Of a stretch of 64,000 nucleotides of DNA, positions 10,743-25,700 are shown piece by piece (position 1 is the stretch's first letter; every line of letters starts with the position of its first letter). The DNA lies in assembly GCA_914767715.1 (NCBI GenBank), contig OU612075.1, positions 10,416,001-10,480,000 on the forward strand, in the 5' to 3' direction. A program made the position numbers and the translations under genes. A model generated the notes under the pieces. It was not told where the DNA came from and ran no database searches. It was given only the letters and a program-made list of their open reading frames with translations. The stretch comes from Membranipora membranacea (Eukaryota; Bryozoa; Gymnolaemata; Cheilostomatida; Membraniporidae).

Positions 10743-13700
10743 GTAAGCTCTTAGTATAATGTCTGCGTTTGTTTTATGATTTTATGTCACGGCAGGTCAT
10801 ACTCTAAATTCTAGATGAGTTAATATTAGCTAGAGCTAAGTTTGAATAGTTTTGTTGGACTTAATGTTAGCTCCCACCTAATTTAAGCTAGTGAGGTTCA
10901 GTGGTGCTGTCTGGATAAGCTCATAGTGCAATGTCAGCGTTGGTTTTTGGTTTCTTGTCGAGGCAGGTCATACTCAAGATGAGAGTATAATTAACTCTTT
11001 TCTTCATCATCGACAATATTGTACAGCATTGAACGGTGGATGACGTTGGGAACAGCAACGACCTTAATGTTAGGAAGGTTCTAGGAGTTTCCACTGATGT
11101 TATAAAAAAAGAAAGGATCAATTTCCATTGTGGTACCCCAGAGCGGTGAAGTATTAACTTCCTTACTTTTTTTTAACTCCCTCCTTAGCTAGTGTAAATT
11201 GATGCTAGCTAAATTTAAGTAGTCCCAAAACAAAACTCTAATTAATACTCACTCCTGAAGGGCTTATATGGTGTGTGGTTTCTTGGATCATTGTAGAGAG
11301 TTTGCAAAGGAAAGAGAGCGGATTGAGAAGCGGCGAGCTTTTCTCAAACTGAAACAGCAGCAGGATGTTGAGCGTCAGCTGCACGGCTATCTCGAGTGGA
11401 TATGCAAGGCGGAGGAGATAATTCTAAGTGAGGAACAAACTTCAGAAGAGATGAAAAAGAAGATTATACACGGTAAGTTACATTCACATCAAGTAGGAGT
11501 AGGAGGTGGCTCAGTTGGTTAGAGCGCCATTCCTTTCAACATGCAAATGTTGAAGGTTGTGGGTCAAATCCCACTGCAGTTCATCGACTACTGGGGTTTG
11601 ATTGGCCCCAGGTGTGCTCCGACCTGCCTGCAAACAGAAAGCAACCTGGCGCAAATATTACAGCCAAGCCCCTAAGGCAATTAATATTTCGCCGCCCATG
11701 CTTCGGGATGTAGCGTGTGATATGACAACTGATTTTAATCAACCATTTTACTTTTTTTTATTTTTTATCATCCATCTCATTACCCCCTAGTTTCAAAATT
11801 CATTTCAGTAAATAAACTTTCAATCGCTGAAACACAACCATGTAATCATGGGCTGTAAACCATAGGCATGTAGACAGTGTTACCGCGCACATGTACATGC
11901 ATACTTACATGTAGCCACCACACACGTCATGTACATGCATACTTACATGTAGCCACCACACACGTCATGTACACATGCAGTTATAATGCACAACCAAGTA
12001 CATGTACACATATATAATTCAACATTATTCAACCAACAGTTTCATCATGATGCAGTTAGTGAAAATCTACATCCAGTCCCTTGTGTCCACCATTGGCGGT
12101 GGCCGTCAAGTGGCAGAGGCTCTTCGCTCCAATGTAATAATAATTATAATATATAATATAATAATATAATAATAATAATAAACTATAATATAAGCAAACC
12201 CTATACTCACTATGGTAACACTCTGTGTGAAAAGATAGGTTCAAACTTCTGAAGCTTCTGGAGACGTGTGACCGTCGGTACAGTTTCATTGCGGTAATTT
12301 TGAATAATAATGATTATAATGGTGTCCGTGACCATTAAAACGCATTACGATCCATGTCAGACTATATACTGGTATGAGCCAAGACTTGTCAATGTACCCT
12401 GTTTGAACTATATGATACCCTCATAATAACCTTGGAATGCTGGAATAATGCACTGAGTTGTATTTGAATTGCGGTATTCCAAAGTTTAAGTTAAATTCAT
12501 GACTGCTGAACAGCTGTTGTCCTCATTTATGAATTATTGTTAATACGTTAGTGTTTATAAGTTACGTTTTGAAATTGTAGCTCGGCGCAAAGCTGCCAAG
12601 AAAGCTAAACAGGCTATAGATGGGCCGGGTAAACCTGTCGCCGATGATGAAGAGGCTTTATTGAAAGATCTCAGGCTAGCAAATATCCCGGCACCACCGG
12701 CAAAGCGCACAGGGAACCAATGCAACAAAAAATGGAGGTTTGTTAAAGTTTGATTCATGCTAGATACACTGGCAGTAGGTGCGGTTGCACCTATATAGGT
12801 AAACTCACTATAAAAATTGCCCAAGTTAAGTACTGCTATGGCAAGCAAATGAACTATCATCTTGTCCATCATCTAGCATTTGACGTTATATTTTGCAATA
12901 AATTGTCAACACTGCTGTTTTTAGCCCTTGCATTATCACAATTAACTTATGTTACATTTCTGTTATTTTTAGGATTCTTATTAGAAAGATGGTAAAATCA
13001 CAAGGTTTTTACTGGATTGTGATAATTCTGGTATTCCTGAACACAATGTGCGTAGCTGTAGAGCATTACAACCAGCCTGAGTTCCTAACAGATTTCCTTA
13101 GTAAGTGCGGATGTGCAGTGTACTGCCCTGTACTGATGATATGGAAAAATTGATAATTTCCAACCAATTATTGGCCTGATGGAAAATAACTTTAGGGTAA
13201 TTAGTCTATGACGAAACTGAACTTGTTCTAGACCGATCTCTATTAAAAATTTCCACCGGTCTCAAAAATTTAGTCTCTGCATTATAGTATATTATTGTTC
13301 TTAAAATGAGTTGGCCTATTTGAAAAACTAACAAATGGTCTCATTCATTAAATAACAATAATAATCCTAATCTCCCTCTCAGACAAACTCATCCTTCTTA
13401 ACTTTTGTTAGTGAATTTAAACTACCTTGTTTTGAGATCAATTAATTTGCTTTTTTTGCAGAGATTGCTGAAATAGCTTTTCTCTGTTTATTCATCTCGG
13501 AGATGGTGATTAAGATGTGGGGTCTCGGATTTGAGCGTTACTTTCACTCCTCGTTTAACAAGTTTGACTGCATCGTCATATCTGCCAGTCTGTTTGAGCT
13601 CTTCTACTCTTACCTCTCCCCTACTGACCAATCGTTTGGTTTGTCTGTACTGAGAGCGCTTAGATTGCTAAGGATCTTCAAAGTTACCAAGTAAGCAAAG

Positions 13701-16700
13701 TTCAGTCGTCATCCGATTTACCCCTTAGTACGACTTTGGGGGTTCTTCCAATTATAAACAGCTCAAATCACAATCTGCCCGCTCTCTCAGTGGGTAAGCC
13801 AACATGCTAGGGGTCTTGTTCCCAAATTTTTGCACCCCATGATGGGACTATAAACATTCCTTGGTGAAAGATTTGGGAAAAAATTTGAGTGACAATTTTT
13901 AGCAAAGTGATAAAAATAAATTGCTCATTTTCATTGCAAGACCCCCCAGTGTACTGCGGCTGCCTTTCAGTGATTTTAGCGCTTTCTCAATAAATGTGCC
14001 TTTCTTATCCAAATCCTGACCTTCATTTTTCCCCAAGGCAATTTTTGTGCACCCATTGGTTTCTTTTTGGGTTCCTGGATGAAAGAGTTCCATGAACCAT
14101 AATACTAAAATTCATGACCTTCTCACCACATTGATTATGACATGAGAGATTAGGTTTTTCATAAATCTTCTCATGTGATCATACTGCTAACAAACCTCAA
14201 GACCAGAGGCTATGTTATGGCATAATAGTCTGTTATTTGCATGAAACCTCACTACTCTATCAAAATTGGTAAGATTTACTGGCCTAAAACTTTGCTGTGC
14301 GCAACCGTAGCTGGAAACAGGTTCCATGAGTGTGAACAACTTTGTTATGCTGCCTGTTAATTCCCTCACGTTTGCAGCGTCTCCTGTTATTTAACAGTAA
14401 AATACAGAGACAGCATGTACCTCTATTATGTCTCCCGCTAGCATTGTCAAATAATTGAAATTAATATATGCAAACACGTTTCTTTGTAACTGCTCTGTCT
14501 TGTGAGCCGAGTGCTGCCGTGAGTTGTGCTGCTGCTGATCCAGAATTACAACAGCACCTCATTTACACCTGCGGAGTTTTGTCAATCGGCAGCAATTTTC
14601 AGGTGACTCGATGATTGGGAAATGGGGTGAAAATTGCCCGGTAATTGTAATTTATGGCATTCATGAGTAAAAAAACGATGCCTCACTTAACACGTACTGC
14701 TTTTTTAAACCATAGTGTGAGAATCTGATGAATGTTGTAAATGCAGGATATCTTATTGACGGGTTCAGGGAGCGGTCATTTTGCAATTTAAGCTGCCTTA
14801 GGCGGAGCACTAGAAAGTTAAATAAATGTGCCTAGGAAAATTTTTGCCTTTTTTGTGATTTCAGTTTTCTTTTTATACACCTTAGAGCGCTTCGGAGGCT
14901 GAGGGTTTACCTCAGACCCCACAGAAGGATGTTTGCCTCTCCTACTGTTATTTTTAAACTACGCCCCTGACATATAAATAATTATTTTTATATTAATGGA
15001 CAGTTAAAGCGCTTAAACTGTGCTGGGATAGCTGGTATCTACTTGCATTTTATTATCGACCCTTTCCCCACCCAAGTGGTTGTGGTTGATAATGAAATGC
15101 TGCTACCAGCTATCCCGGTACAGTTTAAACCCTTTTACTAGTAAATGGGTAGAGTGACCAAGATTGTTGGCCTGCTTCTTTCATTGTGTAATTTTAAATT
15201 CAGAAAAGAAATTTCCTGGCTAGAAATGATGAGCAAAACAGGATGTCACTTTGAATGATGACGGTCAAACGCCTTTTCCATCTCATTGGGTTTTTACAAT
15301 AGATGTAATTGACCATTGACATTCACTTTTTGAAATGTCATTGATTTTAAAGACAAACTAATATAAATGTAATACCTGGCAAAAATAATTAAATCTGAAC
15401 TAAGAAAGATACCCACTATTCAAAATAGGGTCGAACTCTTATCAATAAATTTTGGAACTCAGGTTCTAGCCAGGGTTTGTGAGATTTATCACTTAACACA
15501 GTTGAAGTCACCTTCTTTTGATGAGTTACCCTGGATTGATCAAAGAATGGGATGTTACATACTTTGATTGTCAATCTACGTTCATTTTTTTGAATATTTT
15601 TCATGCAATGACAGTAAAAATAAATTTAAAAAATAAGGAAAATTCAGGCATTTGATTTTTCAGGCAGTGGTTGATTCAGCCATTCCATATTCACCATAGA
15701 CTTATTGGTTGCGTTTGTAGGCATTGGTCGTCACTGAGAAATCTGGTCATATCCCTGATGAACTCGATCCGAGCCATTGCCAGTTTACTCTTCCTCCTCT
15801 TCCTTTTCATCGTCATATTCGCGCTACTCGGTATGCAGCTGTTCGGTGGGGAGTTCAACTTCAAGGAGGGACGACCCAAACAACACTTTGACACATCCCA
15901 CATGGCGATGATGACAGTTTTTCAGGTGAGAACTAAATATGCTGATTTTCAGCTCACTTTAGAGCTGCACGTTCATTCTCTTTTTATTTCATTAAGTTTT
16001 ATTGGTCTACTTTATCAGCATATTGAGGGCAATGTGCATAAAAGACCATGTGTTACCAAGCCTCCGTTTACAATAAAGAGGAAGAATAGGAGTTCATGGT
16101 GAAGCACATGAAAACATAAATATTTTGAGTTTCTTTCAGCAGGTTTAGTGGCCAACTAGCACGAGTTTCACTAGCTCCGATCGGAGTTTGTAAGAAATGA
16201 TAAAGAGTAAATATTAGCTAGCCATAAGTTTTGCTATCTCACGCTTGATTGTGTGGAAAGACAAACCTCTCTCATGGGAAAAATTACTCCTCTAGGGACA
16301 TCAGAACTCCTGAAGTTTGCGGTCAGATCTAGAAAATATAGCCATAAGCTATTGGAAAAATATTATATTGACCAGGGTATTTCAAATGACACATTTAAGG
16401 ATATTCATTATTGGATGTGATCAGAGGAAAAAGGGGAGAGAGCTTCGAAAGCATTTAATTAATATATCACATAAAGACAATTTCACTTATCTAGTAGTGG
16501 ATGAAGGGCGATTTAGCCTCTCAGTTTTGTGAGGGTTGATGGTATTGCACTAGAGTTTGCACTTGCTTTTCATCTGTTTTAGATGGTTTAAATGATTTGC
16601 TAGTGAAGCAAGAATATGATGAAACATATATCTTTGAATACAGGCCTCTATTTGAACTGGGCTTCGCAAAACTTTCCATTCCTGAAATTAAAATATTATT

Positions 16701-19700
16701 AATAGTTATGGTTTTGTAGGTGTTTTGTGAAATTCACGCCACTAGTTTTATTGAAAATTGATCAGCCTATTGCGTCAAAATATATATTGTGTTTCAGCTG
16801 AAATCATTGTAAATAAAATCAGAAGGTTGGGGATGTCATTCTCGGAAAACAATCAATTATGCACCTTATCTTAGCTTCATTTGAAACTTAAGAACTCTAA
16901 AATTAAGACTAAGCGTATGACACATTAAAACGTATAAACCGGTAATGAGAATGCATACATGCTGATACCTTTTTATAAAAAGACTGCTGAGGTCTAAGGA
17001 GTTAGAATTAGAGTTTACTCCTCGTACTCCTTGTGAGGTCTAAGTCTAAGTATTCAACGCATAGAGAGTTATCCCATCTTGAGTACAGGTGCTCGGACCC
17101 GCGTAAAATAACTGCTAATCAATGTGATATATTTTGTGAAAACCTGCTCTTAATGATGCTAACCAAACACAAGCCCATTAGGTTAATCGAAATTATTATT
17201 AATTAATTAATTAATTATTTTCATTTATAAACTCTTGACAGATCCTGACAGGAGAAGATTGGAATGAGGTGATGTATGACGCTATCAGAGCTAAAGGTGG
17301 AGTAGATAACGGAGGGATGGTCTACTGTCTCTACTTTGTACTGCTTGTCGTCTTCGGAAACTGTATCCTTTTACTGCCACTGAGCTACAATGTTGACCTG
17401 TTTGTTTCTCCCTATTTTGATTATCGCAATTAAAAATTTTGCTACGCACCAGAGTGACTGAGGTAATCTTAGATCAAGTTTTGTCCAAACTGCCTGCATT
17501 CCGTTCCTCTCTTCCAATCAGCGGCTCTTATGGAATTCCCAATGCTGATTGGCCCATAAGCATCAAAATATTATTTAGGTTTTTGGAATGACCAGAATTT
17601 ACAATTTTGGTAACTGAAACAAATCTTTCATACCATATAGTTATACATACTCCATATCATTTGGTCCATGCTTATTTGATATCGATTGGTAGCCATGTAA
17701 CTTTCATGAGTTTCCAGAAACTTGGAGATCACTTTCTATTTGCCATGGCATTGTGTGAGTTGGCTGTAATTTAGAGAGCATTTGATATTTTTTGACCTTT
17801 TCCTTGACCTTGGATATAATCAGACACACTGCTGAATGTGTTTTTGGCTATTGCTGTTGATAACTTGGCAAATGCACAAGAGCTGAGCGAAGCTGAGGCG
17901 GAGGCTGCTGAGGAGGAAGAGAAGGTAACTCCCTATTCAATATGCCATAATGCAACACTCTTTGATAACAAGCGTCTGTTTCCAATATTCCCATACTGCA
18001 TCACTCTTGATAGAAAAATTCTGTTTCCAACAAAACCTTAAAACCTGGTTTCACTTAAAGCTTGTTACTGATCAAGTTGCAATCGGATTTGTGGAACCTG
18101 ATAAATTGCATCATGGTATTCTTGTTATGCCATGTGTTTATTTTTATCTCAACCAAATTCCTCTAAGGGCTTGTTTTGACCATGTGACAAAACATTTTTG
18201 ACGCCTATCCTTGAAACAACATTTGACATAAATAAACCATTTGTCACCCAATTTGGTTCACGTTTGTTTTCACTAGTCACACCAAGTCCATCCCAATGTC
18301 TAGATCCTATAAAATATAGCCAATCAATGATTGTTTGTGTTGAATTCTTTCATGTTCTATTTACAAACAACGATGTTTATTTTTTTGTTCAAAGCTCAGA
18401 AAGAAAATTAATTAATTCTGTTATTTGGGCTTACCAAAAGTTACAAAATTTTAATTAAGTTTGTGTTCCTGTTTTGTTCATACAATCATGATCATAATTT
18501 GTTTGTTGTTGTCACCTGTGATCAAGTACACAGAAATTCAATAACTGGTTTATTTCATTTCAGGCTTCGGAAATGGTAAATTTCCCCTTTACATATTCTG
18601 TATAAGTTTCTATATTTTACTATCCTTTATTCTAAAATCTCTCCGACTGCTGCCTGATATTAATACTCTATGTTCCATTCATCTAATATATGTGGTAGAG
18701 TAGTAATAGAAAGCTTTTCTCTAGAGGCGAGTTTACATTCACTAATGTTTCCATATGAATTTTGAGGTCTACCTGAGGCTATTTTCAGTGCTTAGCGAGC
18801 CATCAAAACACCTGCCGGTTCGCACTGAGGCCAAAGGATCAATTTGAGCTTCGCTGTTTGAGCTCCAGCGGGCGGACATGGCTGAGCGGCAGATTTTTTT
18901 TGATGTTTTCTCCTCAGCTCTAACCATGGGAATGGATGCCTTTCCGAGGGCGAGCCAACCCAGCTCGATTTAGGCCGACCTCAAATTTCACATGGAAACA
19001 TGGTGATTTTTTACATTGCCTACAATTGAACAGCCAATTAGGTTGACAGCGGATTAATTGGACAGATTTTATAATTATATTCGTAACAATTTACTCGGTC
19101 TCGTTGCGCCCTATCACAACTTCTATCAATATGTAATCTGCCCAATAAGTTGGCGGTCCGATTAATTGGCGATGTGAACTCAACTTTAGACTTGCCGTTC
19201 CTGCACTTTTCTTGATAGAATATAGAACCTTTTCATACTGGAATTAGGATCAAGGAAAATAACTTAAAAAGCTCTTTTTGTGGGAAGGTTGTATGGAGGG
19301 GGGGGGGGCATAAAACTAATCATCTCTGACTAGTGACATATAAAGGAAAAAGTTGTCAGCTCCAATCGTGTATTTGTTAGAGATTGGGTGTTCTTGGTTA
19401 CTTTCCAATTGTACATCAATCCAAATATCAAAACTCATGTTATTAATCAGGACCCAAAACATTTCTCCCCCGGAAGAATTACACTGTTGTACATGGACAG
19501 GGGAGGGAGTCAAGCTTTGATAACCCCTCTCCCATCCCTGTACCAAGCTTGTCAAAACAGGCTTGTGAGGTTGTTAAGCCACAAACATACAAACTCGTTG
19601 AATGCTCATTATGATTTTTGTAACAATGGATGTTGCTCGGGGTATGACTACAATAGACGTGACTAGTTATTTTTTACCATTTTCGCTTAACTGTATTGTT

Positions 19701-22700
19701 AAGGCCCTCACCTCAGTTCAATCTGAGAAGACCTGACCTTGGACTTGGTTTTAGTGGTGCAATGGGTTGGTATTGCGAAGCATTCTTGAATAATTAATTT
19801 TTGCAGCAGTTGTTTGATTTTATCTCGTTCGAAACAATGACAAAACATCTTATGTAGCTTGTTGACAGTGAAGACAACTCTGATTATCGTATGGTTTTCT
19901 CCACTCAATTCAGAACTCCTGTTTATTCATAAATACAACCAAATCGCAATGCATTATTATGTCACTTCCTTTAAACTTTGCTTAACGAGGACAGAAATTG
20001 GTGGTCTTGAGGGGTACCCAGTGCGATTTAGTCTATATTCTAGCTTATTTGAAGCTTATCATATCATGTAATGTTTTGAAGTTGACAGCTCAGATCATCT
20101 GGGTAACTGAATTGTTATTGTGTCATTTTATGTCCTGTGAGAACCCCTGTGATACTTTTATTAACATTAACAGAAAGCATCTGAAATGGAATCACTATAT
20201 GGTTGTTGGAATTATTGTTTGAAAACCGATGAACTTTGAACTTATTCTTGTTGTTATGACACAAAGAAGTGCTGCTTCTCTACCAACCTTGCTCAATGCC
20301 CTGTCTTGTGACCCCTATTGCCAATGAGCATATCTCATATTGAGTTGGGTAGTATGGTTCGCCATGAGTCAGTCACATTTGTTTCCTCACATTCGAAATC
20401 ACCTCCCCCTGCCTCCTGCTAATGGTAACTTTATCTTCCCCTAGACCAGTATTGTAGTATTGTTTTTTATGTGAAATCTTCTTTTGTTCCATGCATATGA
20501 GTGAGTGAGTGAGTGAGTGAGTGAGTGAGTGAGTGGATGTTCGTTGTGTGCATTACCTGCGAGTCGAAATATTCTTTCATAAATTTCTCTCACTTTTTCT
20601 ATCAAAAAATTCACCAGTCAATACCAGCTTGTACCATATAATCAACTTCATTGTTATAGAAAAAGGAAGTATTGAAAACTCTGAACACAGGAGACACAAA
20701 GTTAGGTGCACAGTCAGCGCCTGATATTGTTATTTCCTCCACGCCGCCAGCAGTACAGAAAGTGACCAATGGGACGGCTGGAGGTAAGGCTGCCGACACC
20801 AAAGTTAACACATCAGCTGCAAAGGATGACAAAAAGAAAGATGGTATGTCAAAAGGTTATTTTTTATTCTTATTTTTCTTTTATTTTTCTTTTATTTTTT
20901 TATTAATTTCATTCTATTAATTTAATTTTTATTATTTTATTTTTATTACTTTAATCTATTTATTTAATTTTTATTCTTTCATTTTTTTAAATTTATTTCT
21001 ATTATTTCATTTCGTTTTTTAGTCTATGTGGTATATTCACATGCTTATCTAGACAAGAATGAATGTTTGTAATGTCAACCAGGACAGTGGCTGCCTTTTA
21101 ACAAAAAGACGATTTGGGTATTGTTGCAGAATCTGAGGCCTGTTTGGCACACTAAGTTTCAACATTTTTCTCACATATGATAATAAAGTAGACAGCAGCG
21201 TCTATTTATTGCCTTCTCTACCTCTCCTCAATCAATAATTGTATAACAAACCAATAGACAGCAACATCATTTGTATTGTAGATGAAGGGTCGGAGGCAGA
21301 CTCTGATGATGACTATCCAATTCCTGACTACGACAAACCGGGACCTAAGGCCATGCTGCCGTTCAGTTCTCTCTATGTGTTTGGACCTACCAACCCGTGA
21401 GCACTGTCAAGCTAAATATCATATCATTTTTAAGAATATCCCACAATCCAATTCACTTTTTTGTCTTCAAATGTCTTGAGTAGGCCTATACAGATTTTAT
21501 GCGATGGAATCTCTCTCTTTGGATTCTTTATTGTTTGAATTCATTGGGACACAACTTGTATGAATTTTTGCCTCACAAACCCACCACTGCTGCTGCTCAT
21601 AGTACGTTATATTGTTGCAGGGTTCGTCAGTTTTGTCATTTTGTTGTCAATCTGAGATTCTTTGACCTGTTCATCATGATTGTTATCGGGGCTAGTAGTA
21701 TCGCCCTCGCTGCTGAAGATCCTGTCAACAAAGTGTCTGAGAGGAATAAGATGCTCAACTATCTTGACTTTGTGTTCACCGGAGTGTTCGCCATCGAGAT
21801 GTCAGTCAAGGTGAGTGAAAATTTCTCACATTACTGTAGTTTTTACAATTAGGCAGTCAGGTCTGATGGTTAACAGTAATGACTCGTGATCAAATGATCC
21901 AGGTTTGATTCCCGGCGCCGGGCGTCATTTCTGATTTGGCATTGGCAAGCCATTCATCGTAGTCTGTTCGGATCAGGACCATAAATGCAGGTCTCCTGTG
22001 TGCTTGCTTGCATACAGTAAAGAGATCCCCTCTGCCTCTTCGAAAAAGAGTAGCCGGCAACAGTGGGCAAGGGTATAGAGTATCTACCCCACACAAGTCA
22101 CCTGGCACATTAAATAGACTGCTAAAAAAAGACCAGGTGTAAAGAAAGAATAAAAATCAACTGAATTTTGGTCATTTGTAATTGAGACTAGGGTACAAAG
22201 AACTATTCATCTTCATTCAATATACATGTGGAGAAGAAGCCAACAGCCTCAAGATGGCTGACACTTCATATTTTGGTCATTTGGGTGCCAGGTCATTGAA
22301 GAGAGCAGGTTTTGTCCTGACTTATTGAGAGGTGGAACAGTTCAAAGACGTTGATTATGCCACAAATTCAGGCCCATTAAAAAATTATCAGAAATGAGAA
22401 TTGTGGGAATTCTAGGAATTCTAGGAATTGGCAAAAGTGGAATTGGCAAAAGTGGAATTGATCAAAATTGGTAACTGCTAAAGAGATTTAAATGTGCTCT
22501 CACCGGTCCAACACCTCTATTTATTTCCCCATTGCTTTACATGCAAACTATGTTGACTTGTCACCTCAATAGGCCTGCTTCAGGTTCTTTCAATACTTTA
22601 CTCAGACCACTCAAAATGATGGTATGCTTCTTCTCTTCTATATTGGTGACTATGGGTTGAAAATTCGTTGTCAGACTTTTTCAGTGGCCCCATATGTAAG

Positions 22701-25700
22701 ACCATTGCATTTTCACACATTTCCGGTCTAATTTTCATTAGCCAAACCGTATGCATTGATCTTTCTAAAATGATTTTGCAAAAAGAATTTTCAAGATTTA
22801 ATTCAATATATTTCCATTGCAAATACACCTGAAAATATTAACAGGGTTCAATATCACTGATAGAAGTGCTTTTGAATTGGCTACACCCTCATTTGTCATC
22901 AGCATACTAATCATTTTATTTTGGAGGATGGGTGCAACAAGTTGACCTTCACCCAATTACAGGTGTATTACCACCTCTATATTTTCTTGATTTCTTGTGT
23001 ATATATATGGAAATCCCTTCACTTGACACATGATTGTGTAGAGAAAGCGGAGCACTAATGTAAGAACCGTGATCATATCCGCAGCCGTATCGTCTCTCAA
23101 ATAAATTCTAATATTGATTTTTACATTTGTCTGTGGTTGTGTACTCGGTGTAAAGAGCAGCTCCCAGCACTGGCAAAATTAATCTCGATCTGATGGGGTT
23201 TCAAACAATGGATAATCCTCAAAGATTTCTAACACCTGGAAACCCCCAAAGATTTTCAATGAAGGAAAATCCTCAGGGTTTCCAAAAGTGTGGAATCCTC
23301 AGTGTGACTATCAGCAGGAAATCTTCAGAAGTTTTCTACAGTGGGAAACCCAAGCATGTAACACATAATATAACATCTTGCAAATAAAATAATGACAAAT
23401 TTTGACTGTTTATCTTGTAGATCATAGATCAGGGCTTGATTCTACACCCTGGAGCATATGGACGGGACATGTGGAATATAATAGATGCTACTGTGGTGTT
23501 GTGTGCTCTTGTCGGATTTGCATTTCAGTAAGATTTTCCTCCTTCTAAAACACGCAACAATCAAGACCATTGTGAAATTCTATTTTCCTCTATGTAATGG
23601 TTTACACAACACACAAGTGTACACTCATAATTTGGAAATATAGCGTTTTGAGTGTTTGCGCGGTAAGACTTTGCTCCGCCAATTCAAAAGCCCTATAATC
23701 AAAAAGTATACATGTAACATAATGTGACATACCATGCCTTTATGTACTTTGTAACAATCTGTAAACGGAATGACACCATGTTTGCAAGGTGCCAAAACTT
23801 GAGCCTACTGGAAAATGCTGCTATGCTAAAAACAAAAGTTTTCCGTTAGGAACCATCCATACCACTACAAATTATCCTAGACTGACTAAACTGCTCATAA
23901 AGTGTTAATTACACACTTCAGACTTCTCAAACTTTGTACATCATTGTCATATGAAGTCCGTTAGATTTAAAGATCTCTCCAGTTATCATTTGTTGGGGGA
24001 TCCTGCTTTCTTGTATTGCATGTATTTGGTGTATGCAAGCTTTGTTTTAAAAAAAAAGATAGTCTTCTCTGTATGTTGCCTGTCTTGTCAAGACAGGTTA
24101 CCCAATATGCAGACTAAGACAATTTTTTGTTAGTATGTCACATTCACCTGCTAAAAGCTTTTAAATGTGCATTAACCCAATCAGCTGTTGACCTTTTGAC
24201 CTATTGACCCCAGGGACGAAGGCGAGGATGAAAGCGGAGGGTAAGACAGTGCACTGAGATATGAGAGTTTTTATTATAGGTTCTGTCTTGTGATACTGGC
24301 ACGCTGACATTAACACCATGACAAACAAACTTCTAATAAAAGCTTTTGGGTTCTAAGTGTCAGTAGATTTTGTTTCTTTTTAGGGTGGGTTGGCACCATC
24401 CCCTATTATTTTGTGCACATGGGAACATCTAGATACCCCTGAATTTGTTTGAAAATATCTTGTGACCACCATTGTCATGTTTCCGCATCAAGGCATGACA
24501 TTGTCCACCCATATTGTATCATATCAGGAAATTTGGGAATTTTGTAATTCGTGCGGAACTTACTGGCGATAAAATCAGATGATTGTGAAATGATGTACTG
24601 GCCGTTTGGAGTCCTCAGCAAGAATTTTCAAATCTGTTTCATAGAAAACTATCTTTGATTTTTAATCCAATGCACGAAGAAGGGCTTTGGAAAGGCAATT
24701 CTGAATCCGAAATCTGAAATAACCCCTGTCGCCAGTCATCAATCCTAGCTAGAAAACTTTACCGTAGCCGAAGACAACTCCAAAGATTTAGAATCTGATT
24801 ACATAAATTTCTTGGGCTTAAGTTTGAAGTTTGGTCTGGTGTTTTATTTACTTGTGTTGTCTGTGACTAACAGATTTCAGATAATGTTATTTTGGTTCAC
24901 ACATCACATCATTCTTGTGATAGAAAATCTTATAGTCTTTGGTAAACTTTGTTTGCTACTAAACTACTATTCTATTCAAGACCTGTTTGAAGGGAGGTAA
25001 AATTCCTAAATTCTTGCGGAAGAGGCAGTAGCCATTTTGATTGTTGTGACCATTGCAAACAAATTTACAGTCGGTAAAATTAAGCTGTTCATTATTCTTC
25101 ATCGATCTGAGTTTCAACTCAATAAGAGTTATAACTTGTTTTGTGTAATCGGGTAAAATCAGTCACATTCCTGATGATGGTGTTAATGTCAGCCCTCTAA
25201 GTCAGTGTTCACTATAAGTTAAGCATCATTCTTTAGCATCTTGAAAATATCTCACCAAGCGCCTCTGTGACATTTCCTATTCAGTCAGTTGTTTTCTGCA
25301 CAGCTCCGATACATCCTCACTCTTTGATGTCTACAATTCTTTCTTTTTTACGGAAAAATGGTGGAGCAACTTTCTCCCAATAAATGATTAAAATGAATTA
25401 TAATTATTTAAGAATCATTAATGATTATTAAATAATTATTAAAGATTTTAAATAATTATTAAAAATTATTAAATAATTATTAATAATTATTAAAAATAAT
25501 TATAATAACTATTAAAAAGAATTGTAGACTAGAAATGGCCTCACTATCATCATTTGCATGCTTCATCCACTACCAGAATGAGTTTAACCGAAGGTAGAGT
25601 AGAGGAAAGTGGGCAGAAATATAAGTATGCAACAAAGTATGCTTTTCTCCTTTGCTGCCAGGCAGATTACGCCATAGTACATTAATGGGTTATACCACAT

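Noticed and set aside
11506-11580. Possible functional tRNA gene
   Set aside because: Box A and B are tRNA-like, but the acceptor stem does not pair and the unit continues into a shared repeat body, so it is a SINE head.
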